Shown here: piece after piece, positions 1 to 8,547 of the stretch
Numbering within the stretch: the stretch's first letter is position 1
Layout: each line of letters begins with the position of its first letter
From: Herbiconiux flava
Lineage (GTDB): Bacteria > Actinomycetota > Actinomycetes > Actinomycetales > Microbacteriaceae
Assembly: GCF_013409865.1 (NCBI RefSeq)
Contig: NZ_JACCBM010000001.1
Coordinates: 3,286,001 to 3,350,000 of the forward strand
Length of the DNA stretch: 64,000 nucleotides
Direction: 5' to 3'
Translations under genes and position numbers: made by a program
Notes under the pieces: model-generated
The model's database searches: none
The model's input: the letters and a program-made list of their open reading frames with translations, nothing else
Told to the model about the DNA's origin: nothing

Positions 1-514
1 CCCCGGCGTAGTGGATCGAGTCGCCAGGGCCGAGCTCGAAGGTGCCCTCCTCGGCGAGGTCGACGAGCACCCGGCCGCTGACCACGTGCAGGAACTCGTC
101 CTCCTCGTGGGTGTAGAACTCCCCCACCGAGACGTTCGAGCCGCGGAACTCCATCGGCACGAACGGCACGTCGCCGTGCACCAGGATGCGCGCCTCGCCG
201 CCCCCGAACGGACCCTGCGGTCCCTCCATCGAGCGCACCAGCGAGACCCGCTGGGTGGCACCGCCCGGCACGAGGTCGTCGGTCGCGGCCGCGATCAGCT
301 CGATCTGGCTCGAGCCGAGTGCCCGCGCGATGCGCTCGAGCGACACCATCGACGGCCGGGCCTGCCCGCGCTCGAGCTGCGAGAGGAAGGGGTGCGAGAG
401 CTCGGCGAGGCGCGCGAGCTCCACCAGCGTCAGGCCACGGGCCTGCCGGAACGAGCGGATGCGCGCACCCAGGCGCTCGGTCTGCTCGTCGAGGGCGACG
501 CTTCCGGTGGAGAT
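1..514 (-). CDS. XRE-family regulator with C-terminal cupin domain (3' part only)
   Basis: A DNA-binding regulator of the helix-turn-helix plus cupin type, probably repressing or activating the divergent catabolic operon at 723 in response to a small ligand. The N-terminal helix-turn-helix (about residues 10-65) contains LTLVELARLAELS and LSQLERGQARPS, typical of the XRE fold. The cupin half contains the segments HEEDEFLHVVSG and ELGPGDSIHY. The gene runs off the left edge, so its C-terminus is missing. The start is odd. The frame is open only back to a stop about 60 bases upstream and holds no ATG, GTG or TTG before the helix-turn-helix. A good ribosome site (GAGAGG) lies 7 bases before an ATC codon at 514, which I take as the start. 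CTG further in is the alternative. The ligand is unknown. Confidence 0.75.
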   Translation of the reverse strand, partial: MSTGSVALDEQTERLGARIRSFRQARGLTLVELARLAELSHPFLSQLERGQARPSMVSLERIARALGSSQIELIAAATDDLVPGGATQRVSLVRSMEGPQGPFGGGEARILVHGDVPFVPMEFRGSNVSVGEFYTHEEDEFLHVVSGRVLVDLAEEGTFELGPGDSIHYAG

Positions 515-722
515 GGCTGGTCCTCTCGTCGAGTGGCGGGTGGTGGAGCGGGGCTGGGGACCGGGTGGTCACAGAGACAGTAATCACGAACGGCCGCCAC
601 AGCGAAATCGTGCGTGGACCCAATTAACATTCGGAAATGCTTGCGTTACCTGCCGGAAACGAGCCATCCGTAGCGTGGCCCCTGTTGAAGCCATCAACAT
701 TCCGAGCCGTGAGGAGCCCCCG
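515..722. promoter_or_regulatory. Divergent control region between XRE/cupin regulator and catabolic operon
   Basis: This 208-base gap is less GC-rich than its surroundings. It holds the direct repeat AACATTCGG (626-634) and AACATTCCG (696-704), about 70 bases apart, which could be operator half-sites for the regulator encoded to the left. A ribosome site GAGGAG (711-716) precedes the ATG at 723. I could not place a convincing -35/-10 pair. Confidence 0.35.
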
Positions 723-2021
723 ATGTCCGTGCTCCCCCGCACCCTCCGGATGCTCCGCTCGGCGACGCTCCCCGACGGGCGCCTCGTCGACGTCGAGCTC
801 GAGGGCGACACGGTCTCGGCCGTGCGGCCCGCCGGCAGCGCGGCGACGTTCGACGCCCCGTCGGCCGGCACGCTCGACCTCGACGGCTTCCTGCTGCTCC
901 CGGCTCCGGCCGAGCCGCACGCGCACCTCGACAAGGCCCTCTCCTGGGACCTGATCGACCCGCCGATGGGCGACCTCGGCCTCGCGATCGAGTCGTGGAA
1001 GCGGTACGCCGCCACCATGACCACCGCGTCCATCGCCGACCGGGCCCGCCGCCAGGCTCTCGCGATGCTGCAGAACGGCACGACCGCCATCCGCTGCCAC
1101 GTCGACCTGCTGCACGCCGAGGGCGATGAGGGCGACTCGATGCGCGGCGTCCGCGCCCTCGTCCAGGTGCGCGACGAGCTCGCCGGCCTCGTCGACCTCG
1201 AGCTCGTCGCCCTCGCGGGCCCGAACGCCACCGACGCCCAGGTGCACGAGGCGCTCGACCTCGGTGTCGACCTGGTCGGCGGCGCCCCGCACCTGGCCGA
1301 CGAGCCCGACGCCGACCTCCGCCGCCTCCTCGCCATCGCGACCGACCGCGGTGTCGGTGTCGACATGCACACCGACGAGAGCCTCGGCGGCCCGATCACG
1401 ATGGGCACCCTGACCGAGATCGTGCGCGACTGGCCCGCGAGCCGCCCGGCGACCGCCGGCCACTGCGTGCGCCTCGGCACCCTCGAGCCCGTCGAGCTCG
1501 ACGTGCTGATCGAGGGCATCCTGGCCGCCGACCTCGGTATCGTGACCCTGCCGATCACGAACCTCTACCTGCAGGGCTGGCAGCATCCGGTGTCGACCCC
1601 ACGCGGCCTCACCGCCGTGCGCGCCCTGCTCGACGCCGGGGTGCGACTCGGTGCCGGCGCCGACAACGTGCGCGACCCCTTCAACCCGGTCGGCCGAAGC
1701 GACGCGCTCGAGACCGCCTCGCTGCTGGTCACCGCCGGTCACCTCACCCTCGACGAGGCGTACGCCGCCGTGAGCACCGGCGCCCGCGACGTCATGCGGC
1801 TGCCGCGCTCCGGCGTCGAGGTGGGGGCGAAGGCCGAGCTGCTGGCGGTGCGCGCCGTCAACCTCTCGGATGCGATCGCCAACGCCTCGGCCGACCGCTA
1901 CGTCATCCACGCCGGCCGCCTGGTCGCCGCGAGCTCGGTGAGCCGCAGCATCGCGCCGATCGCGCACCTGGCCGAAGTTCTTCCCGAACCATCCCCCGAG
2001 CCCCAGTACGAAACGAGGTGA
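723..2021 (+). CDS. Cytosine-deaminase-like metal-dependent amidohydrolase
   Basis: A 432-residue hydrolase of the amidohydrolase superfamily, closest in pattern to cytosine deaminase (CodA). It should hydrolyse a C-N bond in a nitrogen heterocycle or its imine using one metal ion. The metal ligands are visible: H66 and H68 in EPHAHLDKA, H216 in DMHTDE, H247 in AGHCVRL and D314 in GADNVRDPFNP. The spacing nearly matches that of CodA. ATG 723 is chosen because it has a GAGGAG ribosome site and gives the normal family length; the open frame further upstream is not needed. It is the first gene of an apparent operon with an ABC importer, a dehydrogenase, an FAD oxidase and a creatininase-like hydrolase, so the substrate is probably not plain cytosine. 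Confidence 0.85.
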   Translation: MSVLPRTLRMLRSATLPDGRLVDVELEGDTVSAVRPAGSAATFDAPSAGTLDLDGFLLLPAPAEPHAHLDKALSWDLIDPPMGDLGLAIESWKRYAATMTTASIADRARRQALAMLQNGTTAIRCHVDLLHAEGDEGDSMRGVRALVQVRDELAGLVDLELVALAGPNATDAQVHEALDLGVDLVGGAPHLADEPDADLRRLLAIATDRGVGVDMHTDESLGGPITMGTLTEIVRDWPASRPATAGHCVRLGTLEPVELDVLIEGILAADLGIVTLPITNLYLQGWQHPVSTPRGLTAVRALLDAGVRLGAGADNVRDPFNPVGRSDALETASLLVTAGHLTLDEAYAAVSTGARDVMRLPRSGVEVGAKAELLAVRAVNLSDAIANASADRYVIHAGRLVAASSVSRSIAPIAHLAEVLPEPSPEPQYETR

Positions 2022-2029
2022 GAAGCGCC

Positions 2030-2803
2030 ATGACCATCGCACCCCCCGAGGTCGCCCCCGCGACCACGACCGGTCAGCTGCTGCACTTCGAGGACGTCGC
2101 CATGACGTTCCCGAACGGCACGACCGCCCTCTCAGGCGTCGACCTGACCGTCAACCGCGGCGAGTTCGTCACCGTCGTCGGTCCCTCCGGCTGCGGCAAG
2201 TCGACCCTGCTGCGCATCGCGTCCGGGCTGACCCCCGCCACCGAGGGCGTCACCCAGGTCGACACGAGCCGCATCGGCTACGTGTTCCAGGATGCGACCC
2301 TGCTGCCCTGGCGCGACGTGCAGTCGAACGTCGAACTGCTCGCCGAGCTCAACGGCGTGCCCAAGGCCAAGCGCCGGGCCACCGCGAAGGAGGCGATCGA
2401 GCTGGTCGGCCTCTCCGGATTCGAGAAGCACCTGCCGCGCACCCTCTCGGGCGGCATGAAGATGCGCACGAGCCTCGCCCGCAGTCTCACCCTCGACCCC
2501 GAGCTGTTCCTGTTCGACGAACCGTTCGGCGCTCTCGACGAGATCACCCGCGAGCGTCTCAACGACGAGCTGATCAAGCTCTTCACCGAGCAGCAGTTCG
2601 CCGGCCTGTTCATCACGCACTCGGTCTCCGAAGCCGTGTACCTCTCGACCAAGGTAGTCGTCATGTCGGGCCGCCCCGGCAAGATCGTCGACACCTTCCC
2701 CGTCGAGTTCCCCTTCCCCCGTGACCCCGAGATCCGGTTCACCGCCGAGTTCGCCGAACTCTGCGGCAAGGTCTCCCACGCCCTCCGAGAAGGCCACCAC
2801 TGA
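2030..2803 (+). CDS. ABC transporter ATP-binding protein (SsuB/TauB type)
   Basis: The cytoplasmic ATPase (257 residues) of an importer of the nitrate/sulfonate/taurine class, which also includes pyrimidine-precursor and hydantoin carriers. Walker A is GPSGCGKST (51-59), the Q-loop lies at VFQDATLLPW (85-94), the signature is LSGGMKMR (139-146), and Walker B is LFLFDEPFGALD (159-170). ATG 2030 is chosen over a GTG at 2018, which overlaps the stop of the upstream gene. The stop overlaps the permease start (ATGA), so the two are translationally coupled. The transported compound is presumably the substrate of the surrounding enzymes. Confidence 0.93.
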   Translation: MTIAPPEVAPATTTGQLLHFEDVAMTFPNGTTALSGVDLTVNRGEFVTVVGPSGCGKSTLLRIASGLTPATEGVTQVDTSRIGYVFQDATLLPWRDVQSNVELLAELNGVPKAKRRATAKEAIELVGLSGFEKHLPRTLSGGMKMRTSLARSLTLDPELFLFDEPFGALDEITRERLNDELIKLFTEQQFAGLFITHSVSEAVYLSTKVVVMSGRPGKIVDTFPVEFPFPRDPEIRFTAEFAELCGKVSHALREGHH

Positions 2804-3648
2804 TGACCACGACGCCTCCCGCCCCGCCGAAGAACCGCACGCTGATGCGGCCCGCCACCGTGAAGAAGTCGCGGTCCAAGGCCATGACCTGGGTGCCGCC
2901 GATCGTGGTCTTCCTCGCCCTGCTCGGCATCTGGTACGCGATCACCTTCCTCGTGCTCGACGAGAAGCGCCGCTTCCTGATGCCCCCTCCGCACGAGGTC
3001 GTCGCCGCGTTCTTCGACCCGGCCACCTTCGGCGAGATCCTGGTCGCGCTCGGCCGCACCACGGCGGTCGCGCTGGTCGGCCTCGCGATCGCGATGGTCA
3101 TCGGCATCGTCTGGGCGATCGCGATGAGCCAGGCGAAGTGGGTCGAGCGCTCGCTCTACCCCTACGCGGTGGTGCTGCAGTGCATCCCGATCCTCGCGCT
3201 CGTGCCGCTGATCGGCTTCTGGTTCGGCTTCGAGTACCCGGCCCGCATCATCGTCTGCGTGATGATCGCCCTGTTCCCGATGGTCTCGAACACCCTGTTC
3301 GGCCTGCAGTCGGTCGACCCGGGCCAGCGCGAGCTGTTCCAGCTGCAGCGCGCCAACCGCTGGACCGTGCTGACCAAGCTCGAGTTCCCCGCCGCCCTGC
3401 CCGCGATCTTCGCCGGCATGCGCATCTCGGCCGGTCTCGCCGTGGTCGGCGCGATCGTCGGCGACTTCTTCTTCCGCCGCGGCGAGCCGGGTCTCGGTTC
3501 GCTGCTCAGCACCTACACCGCCCGGCTGCGCTCGGCCGAGCTGTTCGCGACGATCTTCGTCGCGGCCCTGCTGGGAGTGGCGATCTTCGCCCTCTTCGGC
3601 TGGATCGGCAAGCGCGCGGTCGGCCGCTGGTACGACTTCTCGGCCTAG
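2803..3648 (+). CDS. ABC transporter permease (SsuC/TauC type)
   Basis: A 281-residue inner-membrane permease. It has an N-terminal membrane helix near residues 28-46, an ABC-2-like core of five further hydrophobic segments, and the cytoplasmic coupling loop typical of binding-protein-dependent permeases near FQLQRANRWTVLTKLEFPAA (about 182-201), where the EAA-loop glycine is replaced. It partners the ATPase directly upstream (ATGA overlap) and the lipoprotein receptor at 3738. Only one permease gene is present, so the channel is probably a homodimer, unlike the second importer in this window, which has two permeases. Confidence 0.92.
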   Translation: MTTTPPAPPKNRTLMRPATVKKSRSKAMTWVPPIVVFLALLGIWYAITFLVLDEKRRFLMPPPHEVVAAFFDPATFGEILVALGRTTAVALVGLAIAMVIGIVWAIAMSQAKWVERSLYPYAVVLQCIPILALVPLIGFWFGFEYPARIIVCVMIALFPMVSNTLFGLQSVDPGQRELFQLQRANRWTVLTKLEFPAALPAIFAGMRISAGLAVVGAIVGDFFFRRGEPGLGSLLSTYTARLRSAELFATIFVAALLGVAIFALFGWIGKRAVGRWYDFSA

Positions 3649-3737
3649 CTCCGGCTGCCCGTACCGCCTCCTCGACCCATCCGTCCCACCCCGCACCACA
3701 GCACCGTCACATTCCGCACCACCCCTAAGGAGATGTA
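3649..3737 (+). other. C-rich leader before the binding-protein gene
   Basis: This 89-base spacer within the operon is C-rich and G-poor in the transcript (runs such as CCCACCCCGCACCAC). It ends in a strong ribosome site, AAGGAGATGTA, 5-7 bases before ATG 3738. The strong site fits the need to make more receptor than permease. A second C-rich leader lies before the binding-protein gene of the other importer (30257-30354). Confidence 0.4.
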
Positions 3738-4913
3738 ATGCGCAGAACCCGATCCCGGCTCGTGCTCACGGCGGGCCTCGTGGCCGCCACGGCCGTCGCC
3801 CTCACCGCCTGTTCGAGCGGTGCCTCCAGCAGCGAGTCCACCCCCGCCTCCGACGCCGAGATCGGCTCGGTCGACCTGGCCGCCGCCGGCTGCCCCGCGA
3901 ACGTCGTGCTGCAGACCGACTGGAACCCGGAGGCCGAGCACGGCCACCTGTACCAGCTGCTCGGCCCCGACCCCGAGATCGACGCCAGCAACAAGAGCGT
4001 CAGCGGCCCCCTCTACAGCGCGGGCGAGTACACCGGCGTCAACGTCGAGATCCGCTCCGGCGGCCCGGCGATCGGCTTCCAGAGCGTGACCTCGATCATG
4101 TACCAGGACCCGGACATCATGCTCGGCTACGTCTCGACCGACGAGCAGATCCAGAACTCGGCCGACTTCCCCACCACGGGCGTCTTCGCCCCGCTGGAGA
4201 AGAGCCCGCTGATGATCATGTGGGACCCGGCGACCTACCCCGATGCGAAGAGCATCAAGGACGTCACCAGCAAGGGCGCCGTCGTGCGCTACTTCGCCGA
4301 CTCGACCTACATGGAGTACCTGAAGGAGTCGGGCCAGGTTCCCGAGGCCCAGGCCGACGGCAGCTACGACGGCACCCCGGCGAACTTCGTCGCCGACCAG
4401 GGCAAGGCGGCCCAGCAGGGCTTCGCCTCGGCCGAGCCGTACATCTACGAGAACGAGGTCACGGACTGGATGAAGCCGGTCGACTTCCAGCTCATCAACG
4501 ACACCGGCTGGGACTACTACCAGTCGGTGATGGCCACCCGCACGGGTGACCTCGAGGCGAACTCCGAGTGCCTGAAGGCCCTGGTGCCCGTGCTGCAGCA
4601 GGCCGAGGTCGACTACTTCGCCGACCCCGCGCCGGTCAACTCGATGATCCTCGACCTGGTCGACCAGTTCGACACCGGCTGGGTCTACTCGCAGGGCGTG
4701 GCCGACTTCTCGGTCAAGCAGATGATCGACCTCGGGCTCGTCTCGAACGGCTCGAACGACGCCATCGGCGACCTGGACGAGGCCCGGATGGCCTCGTTCT
4801 TCGACAAGGCCGTGCCGATCCTCGAGAAGATCGGCGCGACGCCTGCCGACGGCCTGACCGTCGAGGACATCTACACCAACGAGTTCATCGACACCACGAT
4901 CGGCCTGAAGTAG
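3738..4913 (+). CDS. ABC transporter substrate-binding lipoprotein
   Basis: A 391-residue extracytoplasmic receptor anchored by lipid. The N-terminus MRRTRSRLVLTAGLVAATAV is a signal peptide ending in the lipobox LTAC, so the mature Cys is residue 25, followed by a Ser-rich linker. The mature part is of the NMT1/THI5-like or nitrate/taurine receptor class by context, but it is divergent and I see no diagnostic ligand motif. It lies downstream of the cognate ATPase and permease with its own strong ribosome site. The ligand is unknown; the neighbouring amidohydrolase and creatininase-like enzyme suggest a small nitrogen-containing ring compound. Confidence 0.88.
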   Translation: MRRTRSRLVLTAGLVAATAVALTACSSGASSSESTPASDAEIGSVDLAAAGCPANVVLQTDWNPEAEHGHLYQLLGPDPEIDASNKSVSGPLYSAGEYTGVNVEIRSGGPAIGFQSVTSIMYQDPDIMLGYVSTDEQIQNSADFPTTGVFAPLEKSPLMIMWDPATYPDAKSIKDVTSKGAVVRYFADSTYMEYLKESGQVPEAQADGSYDGTPANFVADQGKAAQQGFASAEPYIYENEVTDWMKPVDFQLINDTGWDYYQSVMATRTGDLEANSECLKALVPVLQQAEVDYFADPAPVNSMILDLVDQFDTGWVYSQGVADFSVKQMIDLGLVSNGSNDAIGDLDEARMASFFDKAVPILEKIGATPADGLTVEDIYTNEFIDTTIGLK

Positions 4914-4917
4914 CACC

Positions 4918-5718
4918 ATGACGCATCCTCCCGTGACCACGGTCCAGACCACCGGCACCGCCATCCCGAACCGGCTTCTCGGCAAGCGGATCGTGGTCAC
5001 GGGAGGTGCGCGCGGCATCGGCGCCTCCATCGCCAGGCGCTCCGCCGCCGAAGGCGCCGAGGTCGTCATCCTCGACCGGCTCGTCGACGAGGGCGCCGCC
5101 TTCGCCGACGAGACCGGCTGCCGGTTCGCGCCGGTCGACCTCACCGACCACGTCGGCACCGCCGAGGCGATGGGCTCGGCCATCGCCGAGCTCGGCGGCG
5201 TGGACGTGCTGGTCAACAACGCCGGCATCCTCCGCTTCTCCCCCCTGCTCGACATCTCGGTCGAGGAGTGGGAGACCACGTTCACCATCAACACGACCGC
5301 CATGCTCGTCACGACGCAGATCGCGGCCAGGGCGATGATCGCCGGCCCCGACCCCGCCGGCCCCCGCCGCGGCACGATCATCAACCTCGCCAGCATGGCC
5401 GGCAAGACCGGCGGTGCGGGTCAGGGGCACTACGCGGCCTCGAAGGCCGCCGTGATCGCCCTCACCCGGGTGACCGCCCTCGAGCTCGGGCCATCCGGCA
5501 TCACCGCCAACTGCCTCTGCCCGGGTTACGTGCTCACCGAGATGGGTGCGGCCACCCGCACCGAGGAGGACGTGGCCCTCTGGTCGACCTACTCGCCGCT
5601 CGGCCGGCTCGCCGACCCCGCCGACGTCGCGGGCGTCGCCACCTTCCTCGCCTCCGACGACGCCGCCTACATGACCGGCCAGGCGCTGAACGTCACCGGC
5701 GGCATGATCATGCACTGA
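4918..5718 (+). CDS. Short-chain dehydrogenase/reductase
   Basis: A 266-residue classical SDR that oxidises an alcohol or reduces a ketone with NAD(P). The cofactor loop TGGARGIG is at residues 28-35, and an acidic residue at D53 (VVILDRL) favours NAD. NNAG is at 100-103. The catalytic set is S159, Y172 and K176 (YAASK). The C-terminus TGQALNVTGGMIMH is typical. It starts 4 bases after the binding-protein stop, so it is in the same operon. With the FAD oxidase that follows, it could oxidise a side-chain alcohol of the imported compound. The family is certain; the substrate is not known. Confidence 0.9.
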   Translation: MTHPPVTTVQTTGTAIPNRLLGKRIVVTGGARGIGASIARRSAAEGAEVVILDRLVDEGAAFADETGCRFAPVDLTDHVGTAEAMGSAIAELGGVDVLVNNAGILRFSPLLDISVEEWETTFTINTTAMLVTTQIAARAMIAGPDPAGPRRGTIINLASMAGKTGGAGQGHYAASKAAVIALTRVTALELGPSGITANCLCPGYVLTEMGAATRTEEDVALWSTYSPLGRLADPADVAGVATFLASDDAAYMTGQALNVTGGMIMH

Positions 5719-5775
5719 CCGGGCCCCCGGTCACCCATGCCTCACAGCACCGCACGCACGCACCGAAGGACCACC

Positions 5776-7125
5776 ATGACCATCTCCCCCACCACCGCAC
5801 CGACCGCCGGTGACATCGCCGGCCTCGCGAGCGAGCTCACCGCCCTGCTCGGCGAGCGCGGCGTCACCACCGAGCTGCGCGGACGCGAGAAGGCCTCGGT
5901 CGACGGCGCGAAGATGTCGCCGATCCTCGCCGCTCAGCTGCCGCTCGGGCTCGCCGACCTCGTCGCCTTCCCCACGAACGCCGAGCAGATCGCCGAGGTC
6001 GTCGCGGCCGCGGTGCGGCACGGCGTGGGCGTCACCCCGCGCGGCAAGGGCACCGGCAACTACGGCCAGGCCATCCCGCTGGAAGGCGGGCTCGTGCTCG
6101 ACGTCTCGAAGGCCCGCGCCGTCGTGTCGGTCGAGGAGGGCCGCCTGACGGCCGAGGCCGGCGCCACGATGGTCGCGATCGAGCAGGCCGCGCGCGAGAC
6201 CGGCCAGCAGATCCTGATGTACCCCTCGACCGCGCAGTCGTCGATCGGCGGCTTCCTCTCCGGCGGCTCGGGCGGCACCGGCTCGATCAAGCACGGCTCG
6301 AACATGAGCGGCGACTACGTGCTCGCCCTCGACGTGGTGCACGCCGCACCCGAGGCCGCACTCGTGCACGTCGAGGGGGCGGATGCTCAGCCCTACGTGC
6401 ACACCTACGGAACCGCCGGCATCATCGCCCGCGCGACCATCGCGCTCGAACCCCTGCAGGAATGGGTCGGCTTCTACGCCAGCTTCCCGACCTTCGAGCA
6501 GGCGACCTCGGTCATCCGCCAGATCGGCTGGCTCGAGCCGACACCGCGCCTGGTCTCGGCCGACCTGCCCGAGATCGCCAACGCGCTGCCGGCGGATCCC
6601 GCCATCCCGCATGACCGCGCCTCGCTCCGTGCCATCCTCGATGTCGCCTCGCTCGACGCCGCCCGGGTGCTCGTCGAGGGCGCCGGCGGCACCGTCGAGG
6701 ACGTGCGCGAGGGCCCGCAGGCCACCGTCAAGATCTCGATGCTCTCGTACAACCACCCGATCGAGTGGCTGCAGAAGTCCACCGACGAGCCCTACTTCCA
6801 CGTCGAGGTCTCGGGCGCCGCGCTCGTCGAGCGGCTCGACGAGGTGCACCAGGTCTACCCCGGCGCCATGCTGCACATCGAGGCGCAGCGCGACCACCCG
6901 ATCGGGATGCTCGCCGCCCCCTACATCAGCCCCGAGGCCGTCTACGCGGGCTTCGACCGCCTGCTCGCGATCGACGTCGGCTATCACTCGCCGCACCAGT
7001 GGTACGTCGACCACAAGGTCGACCGGGTGCGGGCCCTCGCCGCGAGGACCGACCCGCAGGGCCTGCTCAACCCGGGCAAGCTTCCGCCGGAAGGCGTCGT
7101 CACCGGCCCGGAGAAGCACTCGTGA
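5776..7125 (+). CDS. FAD-linked oxidase/dehydrogenase (GlcD/PCMH type)
   Basis: A 449-residue flavoenzyme with an N-terminal FAD-binding domain of the PCMH fold (about 50-230: TPRGKGTGNYGQ, then the glycine-rich stretch SSIGGFLSGGSGG) and a C-terminal substrate domain ending in the family hallmark LLNPGKL. Such enzymes oxidise hydroxy acids, aldehydes or amines. ATG 5776 is chosen for the upstream GAAGGA; an earlier in-frame ATG at 5737 lacks a ribosome site. The stop overlaps the next gene's GTG. The acceptor and substrate cannot be told from sequence. Confidence 0.87.
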   Translation: MTISPTTAPTAGDIAGLASELTALLGERGVTTELRGREKASVDGAKMSPILAAQLPLGLADLVAFPTNAEQIAEVVAAAVRHGVGVTPRGKGTGNYGQAIPLEGGLVLDVSKARAVVSVEEGRLTAEAGATMVAIEQAARETGQQILMYPSTAQSSIGGFLSGGSGGTGSIKHGSNMSGDYVLALDVVHAAPEAALVHVEGADAQPYVHTYGTAGIIARATIALEPLQEWVGFYASFPTFEQATSVIRQIGWLEPTPRLVSADLPEIANALPADPAIPHDRASLRAILDVASLDAARVLVEGAGGTVEDVREGPQATVKISMLSYNHPIEWLQKSTDEPYFHVEVSGAALVERLDEVHQVYPGAMLHIEAQRDHPIGMLAAPYISPEAVYAGFDRLLAIDVGYHSPHQWYVDHKVDRVRALAARTDPQGLLNPGKLPPEGVVTGPEKHS

Positions 7126-7931
7126 GCATCCGTTCCCGCCGCCTGGTCGAGCTCTCGGGCACCGCGGCCGAAGCCGCCCTGTCAGAGGACTCGGTGATCG
7201 TGCTGCCCACCGGCGCGATCGAGTTCCACGGGCCGCACCTGCCGCTGATGACCGACTACCTGATCGCCGACGCGATCGCGAACGCCTCGGTCGACCGCGC
7301 CGCTGCCGACGGCCTCGACGTCTGGGTGCTGCCGACCCTCGCCTACACCAAGAGCGACGAGCACCACTGGGCGCCCGGCACGATGTGGATCAGCTGGGAC
7401 ACGCTGATGCAGACCGTCGTCGAGCTCGGCAACTCGATCGCCGCGACGCCGGCGAAGAAGCTGGTGTTCTTCAACGGGCACGGCGGCAACCTCGCCCTGC
7501 TGCAGGTCGCCTGCCGGGAACTGCGGCGCCGCTTCGGGCTGCAGACCTTCCTGATGGGAGCGACCGTGCCGGCCGGGGCGCACGACGGGCCCGAGGAGCT
7601 GGGGCTCGGCATCCACGCCGGGCACTCGGAGACCTCGCTCGTGCTGCACCTCCGGCCCGAGCTGGTCGACCTCTCGGTCGCCGAGCGGAGCGTTCCCGCG
7701 CACCTCGCCGACTACGAGCACATCGGCTTCAAGAAGCGGGTCACCTTCGGCTGGCTGTCGAACGACTTCTCGACCAACGGAACCCTCGGCGACCCGACCG
7801 GGGCGACCGCCGAGTACGGCGCCGAACTGTTCGAGGCGGCGGTGAGCGACTCGGTCGCGGCCTTCGCCGAGATCGCGCGGTTCGACGCCGCGGGGCCGTC
7901 GGCCTCCGTCGCCCCGGCCCCGCGGTCGTGA
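7122..7931 (+). CDS. Creatininase-family amidohydrolase
   Basis: A 269-residue metal-dependent hydrolase of the creatininase fold, a family that includes creatinine amidohydrolase, the FAPy deformylase of archaeal riboflavin/F420 synthesis and the mycofactocin peptidase MftE. Likely metal ligands are E34 and H36 (GAIEFHGPHLP), D45, H120 (FFNGHGGN) and E170 (HAGHSETS). GTG 7122 overlaps the upstream stop (GTGA), and the gene's own stop overlaps the next GTG, so translation is tightly coupled. In a catabolic operon the natural role would be opening a cyclic amide; I would not name it creatininase proper, because no creatinase or sarcosine oxidase gene is nearby. Confidence 0.86.
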   Translation: MSIRSRRLVELSGTAAEAALSEDSVIVLPTGAIEFHGPHLPLMTDYLIADAIANASVDRAAADGLDVWVLPTLAYTKSDEHHWAPGTMWISWDTLMQTVVELGNSIAATPAKKLVFFNGHGGNLALLQVACRELRRRFGLQTFLMGATVPAGAHDGPEELGLGIHAGHSETSLVLHLRPELVDLSVAERSVPAHLADYEHIGFKKRVTFGWLSNDFSTNGTLGDPTGATAEYGAELFEAAVSDSVAAFAEIARFDAAGPSASVAPAPRS

Positions 7932-8521
7932 CCGCGCTCGACCCGGTCGTCGCACCCCCGGGCACGGCCGGCCCCGACGAGCTGCTCTCCGTCTGGCTGC
8001 CGTCGAACGACGACCCGGTGCGCCCGCTCATGACGCTCTCCACCGTCTCCTCCAGCGGGTATCCGGATGCCCGCACCGTCCTGCTCTCGGAGTACGACGA
8101 CACCGGGCTGTACTTCCACACCGACTCCCGCTCGCGCAAGGTCGCCGACGTCACGGCGAACCCCCGGGTCGCGCTCACCCTGCTGTGGCCGGGGCGCCAG
8201 CTGGTGGTGCAGGGCGATGCGTCGCGGTCCTCGGCCGAGGAGCAAGCGTGGGCCTACGAGCACCGCTCGCGCTACCTGCAGCAGCTGTCGTGGCTGAACA
8301 CGGCGTCGTTCGCCGCCCTGGACGGCGCGGCTCGGCTCTCGCAGTGGGCGGAGTTCGGGCACGAGCATCCGTCGCTCACCCCGCCGCCCACCTGGACCGG
8401 CTTCGTGGTGCGGCCCGTGCGGCTGACCTTCTGGGAGGGCGACCCCGACACGGCGAGCCGGCGCACCGAGTACCGGCGCGACGCCGACGGCGCCTGGACG
8501 GCGTCGCTGCTGGCCGGCTGA
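7928..8521 (+). CDS. PdxH-like FMN-dependent oxidase/reductase
   Basis: A 197-residue protein of the pyridoxamine-5'-phosphate-oxidase fold. The FMN-binding region is recognisable (PLMTLSTVSSSGYPDARTVL and HTDSRSRKVADV), as is the C-terminal PdxH dimer segment (TWTGFVVRPVRLTFWEG followed by RRTEYRR). The canonical PdxH ending RLxP is missing: the protein ends SLLAG. It may therefore be a paralogue acting on the operon's substrate rather than the vitamin B6 enzyme. GTG 7928 overlaps the upstream stop. It is the last gene of the operon and is followed by an inverted repeat. Confidence 0.8.
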   Translation: MTALDPVVAPPGTAGPDELLSVWLPSNDDPVRPLMTLSTVSSSGYPDARTVLLSEYDDTGLYFHTDSRSRKVADVTANPRVALTLLWPGRQLVVQGDASRSSAEEQAWAYEHRSRYLQQLSWLNTASFAALDGAARLSQWAEFGHEHPSLTPPPTWTGFVVRPVRLTFWEGDPDTASRRTEYRRDADGAWTASLLAG

Positions 8522-8547
8522 GCCCGCTCTGGCCGGGTGGCCCGCCG

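Noticed and set aside
2278..3699. Long open frame on the minus strand opposite the first ABC importer
   Set aside because: It is antisense to clear ABC genes, is rich in Arg/Asp/Gly/His as expected from reading GC-rich codons backwards, and matches no family. Similar long antisense frames occur opposite nearly every gene here.
7122..7931. Creatinine degradation pathway
   Set aside because: Only the creatininase fold is present; creatinase and sarcosine oxidase are missing, and the family has several other activities.
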